DNA of 64,000 bases, taken from positions 4,250,478 to 4,314,477 of the forward strand of contig JBBCBC010000030.1 of NCBI GenBank assembly GCA_037126765.1, read 5' to 3'. Under the pieces are notes generated by a model. It saw only the letters and a list, made by a program, of their open reading frames with translations. It did no database searches and had not been told where the DNA came from. Positions 57,044 through 64,000 of this stretch are shown here, piece after piece. Made by a program: the position numbers and the translations under genes. The number at the start of each line of letters is the position of its first letter. The stretch's first letter is position 1. This DNA comes from Stenogyne calaminthoides. Lineage: Eukaryota; Streptophyta; Magnoliopsida; Lamiales; Lamiaceae.

Positions 57044-60000
57044 ATGGGTGGGCACAGATCTGTTGTGAATTGCTTCAGTTTGGAGATCCTCCTTGCTTTT
57101 GCTTTGATTTTCGTAATCGAAATTTCGCAGGGATACACCAATCCCAGTGATGGTGAGTCTTCATAGAAGTTCATGTTTTTTTAATGATTTGTTTGCTTGA
57201 AACTGTCAAAATGGGAGAAGGAGAATAAGCCAATTTCTTGTGTGAATGTATGTTTATGAGCTACTTACTCTTAATTGGCAAACCATAAATGCTGTAATTT
57301 ATGTGCAAAATGTGTCTGGTAAAATAAACTATTTCTTGAATTTGTATTAAGGAGCGGTGCTGCTAGAATTGCGTTTCTTGATGTTATTTATGAGGTTTTG
57401 ATGACTAAGTTTCCTATTTCATCTTTTGATAGGAAACTTTTTTTACTTCGTAGAATGATCCATAGATGTTAATGTGTCTATATCTAATGATTGTATGTTT
57501 CTCACCCCTTATCTGTGTTCGCTTTACTGGACCAGTTGCTGCTATTAATAGCTTTTACATTGCATTGGGATCACCCTCTATTCCGGGGTGGGTTGCCAGT
57601 GGTGGAGACCCTTGTGGTAGTGCGATACCTTGGCAAGGTATCGTTTGTGATGACACATCATCGATAGATTCAATGTGAGGACATTATCTTAAAACCAAAA
57701 TATATTGGATGCTCAATTATGATTTAGTGCTTATATCATCTTACTTGTAGAACACTAATTGGGGCAAATTTGGGTGGAGAATTGAGCCTCGGTGGATTTT
57801 CTGCTCTCAAATCGATGTGAGAATAAGTTCCATGATCAATTTCACTTTGTTCATTATTTAGATTGCATAATTATTTGAATTTAAATAACCCGTGACTTTT
57901 ATCTTATGCAGAACTCTGAGCAATAACGTTATCGGAGGCAGCATTCCATCTGAGTTACCACCTACATTGGTCAACATGTATGTTCCAACACGTCCTAAAT
58001 TTAAATTAAATGAAGAACGGCATCGTTGTACTTATTCAAGATGTGTGTGAAACATGATAGTCTTTCTTTACCTTTGGCAGTTTTCTTTCAGATAATAAGC
58101 TGATTGGAAGTATACCGAGTTCTCTGTCATCTCTGACTCAGTTATCAGCAATGTACATATTTTGATTCATCACCTTGTCTTTTGATTCGGCCAGACTCTT
58201 TTATTTTATTTTTCCTTAATGGATGACTGTCTACCACAGGTCCCTTAACAACAATGGATTAACCGGAGAAATTCCTGATGCTTTCGGTAGCCTTCCAGTT
58301 TTAGTCAATTTGTAAGAACCCAAGGCTGAACCATATTTTACTGCTAGAGTTATAGTAACTTTGCTGTAAATAACTTGTGGAAACATTCATTTTTTGTGCA
58401 GAGATATGTCTAGTAACAATTTGAGTGGGCCGTTGCCACCTTCAATGGGAAATCTTTCATCTATTACTACCCTGTAAGTAAATTACCTACTTGGTTTACT
58501 GAATAATCTGTTATCAGTATGAATGCAACTAACATTCTCATTGGCAGTCATTTGCAGAATAATTCGCTCTCTGGAACTCTTGATGTTTTACAAGACCTTC
58601 CTTTAAGAGATTTGTACTCTTCTTCACCATATTATTTGATATGAATTCAAGTTTTCATTGATTTCAGCTGCTAATCTCTCTCTCTCTCTCTCAGGAATGT
58701 ACAGTACAATCAATTTTCTGGACCAATACCTCCAAAGCTGCTGAATCTACCCACATTCCGGTAGGTCCAAAGTGCTCAATTTTCCGTTATATTCCTTATC
58801 TCAGCCCTCAGGCTGAGTATGTATAACATATGAACTTTTTAACTTAAGATTTGTGCATAGTTTCTTTTGATTTTTGGCAAGATATATAACTCTTTTGTCA
58901 TACTTTTTCTAATATCTCTAAAAGACAAAGTTATAGATGTTGTTTCTTTGAAACCCTTTTGTTGCCTTTTCTTCCCCAAACTTGAAAGCAAACCACACTA
59001 TATCTAAGGCAAATACTTCCATGCACCAGTTGCCCCGTGCAACTCAAGTGTTCCTTTAAATGGTAGTAGTTGTTTTACTAAACGGTATTGATTGGTCAGT
59101 GTTAGCTATTTTCACTAAACGGTATCAGTCGTTTTCATTGAATAATATTAGTTGTGCACCAGTTAAATCCTAGAAAAGTAATAGAACATGTTAGCTTTCA
59201 GATATTTTTGCATGGGGTATCCCTGGTACCCTGCTTTTTGAATGAAATCTCCTTTTCTTTACTAGGATACTTAGTGTTTTTAATTACTTTCCCTTTTTAT
59301 ATAGTTTTCTATTTTAAACTAGTGCTTAATCTAGCCAGTTTTTCTCCTAAAATGCAGGAGTGATGGAAATCCATTCAACTCCAGTACCACTCCATTACCT
59401 TTCCCAGAATCCCCAACAACCCCAGCTTCCCCAGGAACACCATCACAGACAATGCCTTTTTTTCCTGGACCAAATCCAGATCAAAAACCACCACCAGCAT
59501 CTGGACGAAGATCACCAAAACAGGCTGATGGACCATCTTCGACAAAAGAATCGAACTCTATAGGTTCAAAAAAGTCTTCTCGTACAAAAAGAATCGTATG
59601 GATAACGATTGCATCAATATTGGCATTCGTGATATTGCTATTAGCAATCCTGCTTTTTATGCCAAGATGCATCAGGGAAAGAAGAGAAACATACAGAAAC
59701 CGAAAGAGGCATGAAATAGCTCCATACACAGGCACAAGAGAAAATCCTAGAGATGGTGGGCCCTTAGTCCTACCTGCCCATGATGAAGAGAAAGGTAGTT
59801 CAAATGTTTTACAGATTTTTAAAATCACTCTCCATTCTTTCCAGGATCTTTTTTTCCGAGTTGGCTTATGTAATACAGTTTTATTGTGCACCGGGTTCTC
59901 AACTATCACCTTATAGTAAAGCAACTAATACTTATTAATGAAACAACTAATACTAACAAACTAATACCTTTTGGCAAAACATCTAATGCTGTTTAAGAAT

Positions 60001-62915
60001 ACTCACAAAATGCAACCAAGTTACACTGTAGAACTGGTTCACGTAAGACTTTGTTTTTTTGTTTTTGTTTTTTAGTGACGATTTTATTCTTTAAACAGCT
60101 GCCCCTGTGGCTGTTGTGAGGCCAAAGGAAGAAAATTGGCAGAGAGCTGTTGGTGCTATTCCTAAACCACGCAACGAAGAGGAAAATTGGCAGAGAGCTG
60201 TTGGTGCGATTCCTAAACCACGCAATGAAGAGGAGGTGAATAAGCAACCGATGAGTGGTGGAGTGCCTATAAGGAATCCTTATGATATCGACTTAAGCAG
60301 ATTCGATATAGATACTATGCCACCACCACCGCCGCCTCCTCCACCACCTCCACCACCACCGCCGCCTTTTCCATCGGAGAAGGTTATCGTAAATCCAATT
60401 GTAGCACCTGAAGCAACTGCTCTGAGACCTTCGACTGGACATATCCCTAAAACTTCTGTGAAGGCGTACTCAATAGCATCTCTTCAGCAGTATACCAATA
60501 GCTTCTCACAAGAAAATCTTGTTGGGAGTGGAACACTAGGAAATGTGTACAGGGTTGAGTTACCTAATGGGAAGGTATGATTTTGATAAATCTAGTTGCA
60601 CTTTGACCAATTGATAAGTAGATTGTAGTGGGCCATACTGCCTTTTCCTTGTACAGTTTTTGTCCATCTTTGCTGCTTTCTGACTTTAAACTGTCTTTTT
60701 TGTGTCTGTAGTTGCTTGCAGTAAAGAAACTGGACAACAGAGTGGCAAACCAAGTGAAGGATGACCAGTTTATTGAGCTGGTTAATAGTTTCGATAGAAT
60801 TAGACATGCAAATGTGGTTGAGCTCATGGGTTATTGCTCAGAGCATGGACAAAAGCTTCTCATTTACGAGTACTGTACTAGTGGTACACTGAATGATGCT
60901 TTGCACTCTGAAGATGAATTTAAGAGAGACCTCTCGTGGAACACTCGCATTAGGATGGCACTTGGAGCTGCCAGAGCATTAGAGTAAGGAATATAGCTGA
61001 AAATTCCATTACATTCTTGATTTCTGTTTTGATTTTTTTTTACGATGATTAGAGTAAAATCTGACTGTATGGAAACTGTCGTGTAAGGTATCTGCATGAG
61101 GTCTGTGAACCACCCATAATTCACAGGAATTTCAAGTCAGCTAATGTTCTCCTGGATGATGAACTCTCGGTCCTTGTTTCTGATTGTGGTTTGGCTCCAC
61201 TGATTATGTCGGGGGCTGTAAGTCAGGTAATTATGTTTTTAACGCCATATAAATCTTTATTGAATGGTTTGATTTGAAATTTGATGAAAAATCAAATTAA
61301 GTGCATACTATCGAAGCAAGTGACTTTAATGAAGATGTCTTGAATACAAAAATAGGCAGATAACCAATATCGGCAGAAACATTGAGGTTAAAGGTCATAT
61401 ATTAAGCTAATGCGTATTTCTCTTTATTATTCAGTTATCAGGACAGCTGCTCACAACCTATGGCTATGGCGCCCCTGAATTTGAATCGGGAGTATATACG
61501 ACTAGGAGTGATGTTTACAGTTTCGGAGTGGTGATGCTGGAACTTTTAACGGGAAGAATGTCATATGATAGGTAATGGATCATGATACACACTTGATTTT
61601 GTGGTGTTATGTCTTCGAGCTGCTTCTTAATTCGTGTTCTTCAAATGTTTTAGGTCACGAACTCGAGGAGAGCAATCTCTGGTGAGATGGGCAATCCCTC
61701 AGCTTCATGACATTGATGCCCTATCAAATATGGTCGATCCTGCTCTCGCTGGAAAGTATCCCGTCAAATCATTATCACACTTTGCCGACATTATTTCCCG
61801 TTGTGTTCTGGTAAGTTGACATTCTTTTACCAATTGCTTAAAGATCCGCTCGTTTTGTCTAGCAATTAATCCTTTAATTTATGTGAGAGTTCTCCCAATT
61901 TATCTGTAATGCTATTTAGTATTATAATATGAAAAATTTCGCTCCTTAATTGGAGCAATAACCTTTTATCATAACGAGGTATGATCCATATAGTTGACAT
62001 CACTTAGATGGATAGAGGCTTAGTTTGTTGTTGTTGCACGCCTTGAATTCCGAGAGTAAACGGGGGACACTTCTCGACTTTCTATTTTACATTGGAGAAC
62101 CTGATTTACAAAAGTTTAGGGAAAGGCTTTCTTTTGTCCTTTAACTTTCACTAATTTTAATTTTAGTCCGCTAATCTCAACTTTGAAAATAGTCCCTTAT
62201 TATTTACCAAATAAGACTGGTTAACAAAATTCAACTTTTTCGTCCTTTTAACCAACTAAAAGGACTAAAAAGGTTATACTTGGTATTCTCGAGGGACGAA
62301 TTTCAAAAGCGAAATGTTACCAGACTCAAATTAAAGTTGGTGCAAGTTAAGGGACAAAAGAGAACATTTATCCCATAAAGTTTTACGATGAACTCGATAC
62401 TCAGTTTAGCGTACAAAGTAATAATGTTTAGCATATGAAGTATGATTGTTTAGTGATTTTGAGAATAATAACTCATAAAAAATCAGATATTTCTAAATAG
62501 TCGTTCTATGTATGCTAAAACGTAATTACTTTGAAAAGAGTGGGTCTCATGTACACCCAGGTGCACCGTGCACTCATAGTGCATTTTAGAAACGTGCGAC
62601 TTGTTATACTGAAAAGTGCAACTTATTTACACTGAAAATAGTTGCACGATTCAGTGTAAATAAGTTGCATTTTTCAGTATAACAAGTCGCACGTTTCTAA
62701 AATGCACTATGTGTGCACGGTGCACCTGGAGTGCATACAAGACCTAGCCTTTTGAAAAAGAGAATTCACAAGAGACCTACTTGTTTTCTTAACGTAAATG
62801 GATCTTTCTTTGTATGCAGGCGGAGCCTGAATTTAGGCCACCGATGTCTGAAGTCGTGCAGGACCTCATGCAACTATTACGGAGGGAATCTCCACATAGA
62901 TCAGAAGAGGATTAA
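57044..62915 (+). CDS. SRF: STRUBBELIG-RECEPTOR FAMILY LRR receptor-like (pseudo)kinase, 16 exons
   Basis: Exons: 57044-57152, 57536-57674, 57751-57816, 57912-57977, 58081-58152, 58240-58311, 58402-58473, 58548-58613, 58695-58760, 59358-59794, 60099-60574, 60712-60983, 61088-61226, 61435-61571, 61654-61810, 62820-62915; total 813 residues, in frame. Order: signal peptide (CFSLEILLAFALIFVIE), SUB domain with GGDPCGS and WQGIVCDD, six to seven LRRs each on its own 66-72-bp exon, a Pro/Ser-rich stalk, a membrane helix (IVWITIASILAFVILLLAIL), a proline-rich juxtamembrane segment, and a kinase domain (GSGTLGNVY; AVKKL). HRD is HRN and DFG is DCG, so catalysis is doubtful, as known for this family. 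It resembles Arabidopsis SRF1/SRF2 most; the exact member is uncertain. SRF proteins act at the plasma membrane in tissue patterning. Confidence 0.95.
58672..58694 (+). repeat. TC microsatellite forming the acceptor tract of SRF intron 8
   Basis: A (TC)n run leads directly into CAG at 58692-58694, so the polypyrimidine tract of exon 9 is itself a length-variable repeat. Confidence 0.85.
59020..59165 (+). repeat. TATTAGTTGTTTT repeat with GTGCACC ends, in SRF intron 9
   Basis: Bounded by ATGCACCAGTTGCCCCGTGC on the left and TTGTGCACCAG on the right, with three to four GGTA(T/G)TAGTTGTTTT-ACTAAA units between. It matches the NRPC2-intron block at 10655. Confidence 0.65.
59915..60000 (-). repeat. 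TATTAGTTG-type repeat, reverse orientation, in SRF intron 10
   Basis: AAGCAACTAATACTTATTAA and AAACAACTAATACTAAC are the complement of the TTAGTTGTTT units elsewhere in the window. Confidence 0.6.
60128..60229 (+). repeat. In-frame 51-bp tandem duplication in SRF exon 11
   Basis: Two adjacent units encode the same 17 residues (EENWQRAVGAIPKPRNE), at 60128-60178 and 60179-60229. They differ at three bases, all third-codon positions (GAA/GAG, GCT/GCG, AAC/AAT), so the peptide is unchanged. Confidence 0.95.
62560..62735. mobile_element. Foldback (hairpin) MITE in SRF intron 15
   Basis: Two arms of about 80 bp are nearly perfect inverted repeats: left AGGTGCACCGTGCACTCATA and TTTTAGAAACGTGCGACTTG, right CAAGTCGCACGTTTCTAAAA and GTGTGCACGGTGCACCTG. 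The centre (AAAATAGTTGCACGA) is short. It would fold into one long hairpin. Related copies lie at 28975 and 55255. Confidence 0.85.
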
Positions 62916-63863
62916 CATACAACAAATCCTTCACTACCCATTAAATCAAGTCACTTGGAGCAATAATCGGGCAATCAATCATGGAAATTGACTTGAATGC
63001 AAGAAAACGAGCTGCTTTACCGCAACTGATGCTCTCGAGTAGATACTTATGTTGCAAGAAGCTCCATTTTTGAGACCCGACATCGTCCTGGTTCTTGCAT
63101 TGTGAAATGTTTGCTGAAATTCATCGAAGAACGCTAACCCGATTATTGGATCGTTAATTAATTCTTAGACTTTGAAATTTGTACAAGGTGGGGTGCTTTT
63201 CATCCATGATTCTGTGGCTTGAGCCTAGTTGCATTGCTTTAGGCAGATATGATTGTTTGGTTCATAGTAGTAACCTTATTTTTTTTTCTCTCTTAATATT
63301 TTTCGTTTTCACATGTTTATTGATGTCTTGCAATTTTTTTTTTCCAGAGTTTGACCCTATCAATAAATATATCAGTTAATTTTCTAATTATTAATCTTTA
63401 TAATTGAAGATCGATATGAAATTACTTTCACACCATAAGTGTACCAATGCTTAAAAAGGAATTGTCGAGTTGTCTTAATTAGTCTTTTGATCAACTTATT
63501 AAACAATAAAATAAACTTAATTTTAATTTTTAAATATTAAAAGTAATTACTATATTTAATTGTAAAAATATGATTTATCTTTTAAATCATTATCACTATC
63601 TGAATTTTCGATCTTTGTAGAATAGATATCGTATTTCGAATTGTTGTAGAAGAAGAATCTCGCAAAATATAGGATATTATATGTCCACGGATTTGTTCGA
63701 GATTCTTCTTTTTACAACAATTTGAAAATTCATAATTGAAAGTTCGGAAAGGCAATGATACATTTTATTTCAAGATTCTTTTTTTTACAATAATTTGAAA
63801 ATTTAGAATTAAAAGTTTGGAAAGACAATTATAAATTTTGTTCTTGCAATTTGTTTATTTATA
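62916..63863. other. 3' flank of SRF and AT-rich stretch
   Basis: Contains the SRF 3' untranslated region. A direct repeat (GATTCTTCTTTTTACAACAA at about 63702 and a diverged copy at about 63774) and an inverted piece (GAAGAAGAATCTCGC at 63649) lie near the end. Confidence 0.5.
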
Positions 63864-63987
63864 CACTCCCTCATCTATCCTACATTTATTTAAAAGTCGT
63901 TTTATCATTTTATATACTAATAAATAATTTATTTGTTAAAATACGAGTCAAACGGTGAATGGACAATCTAAAACACGTCGATTGGAG
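63864..63987. mobile_element. Diverged Stowaway-like MITE near the window end
   Basis: Left end CACTCCCTCATCTATCC and right end GATTGGAG, with TA on both sides. The ends are weakly complementary, so this is an old copy or a chance match. Confidence 0.45.
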
Positions 63988-64000
63988 TATTTGCTACTAC

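Overview
This is nuclear DNA of a flowering plant, very probably a eudicot. It is AT-rich, its genes have many short exons and long AT-rich introns, and the space between genes is filled with plant transposable elements (Tourist and Stowaway MITEs, hAT, MULE-like, LINE, SINE and copia remnants). Nothing looks bacterial, organellar or viral.

The window holds five clear host genes. (1) NRPC2, the second-largest subunit of RNA polymerase III, lies on the minus strand at 7622-24629. I resolved 38 exons with consistent frames, giving 1147 residues. (2) A small one-helix membrane protein with a proline-rich tail lies on the plus strand at 32990-35178, in two exons and 140 residues. (3) An intronless, basic protein starting with MGCCF, predicted to be lipidated, lies on the minus strand at 40470-41153. 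(4) LIP1, mitochondrial lipoyl synthase, lies on the minus strand at 47237-50002 in four exons, with an apparent one-base insertion in exon 1. (5) A STRUBBELIG-RECEPTOR FAMILY leucine-rich-repeat receptor kinase lies on the plus strand at 57044-62915 in 16 exons and 813 residues. Its catalytic residues are atypical. A short open frame at the left edge (1-117) may be the last exon of another gene.

Layout: 1-4.4 kb is AT-rich and repeat-bearing. 4.4-7.3 kb is a MULE-like element with a 9-bp target duplication. 7.6-24.6 kb is NRPC2, whose introns contain a SINE, three Tourist-like MITEs, a Stowaway, a foldback element and an exon-like fragment of another gene. 25-32 kb is repeat territory (scrambled minisatellite, a second MULE-like element, a hAT MITE containing a Stowaway, a Helitron-like end). 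36-40 kb holds two 5'-truncated LINEs. 41.4-46 kb holds a hAT MITE and a full-length decayed hAT transposon with transposase remains. 50-56 kb is mostly empty apart from a copia fragment and MITEs. The window ends with the SRF gene.

The host genes have unrelated jobs (transcription, lipoate synthesis, receptor signalling), as is usual for a plant chromosome, so no operon or gene system is implied. The most useful points are two GC-AG introns in NRPC2, the LIP1 frameshift, a synonymous-only peptide duplication in the receptor, several elements with exact ends and target duplications, two repeat families that I do not recognise by name, and an unidentified exon-like fragment inside an NRPC2 intron.
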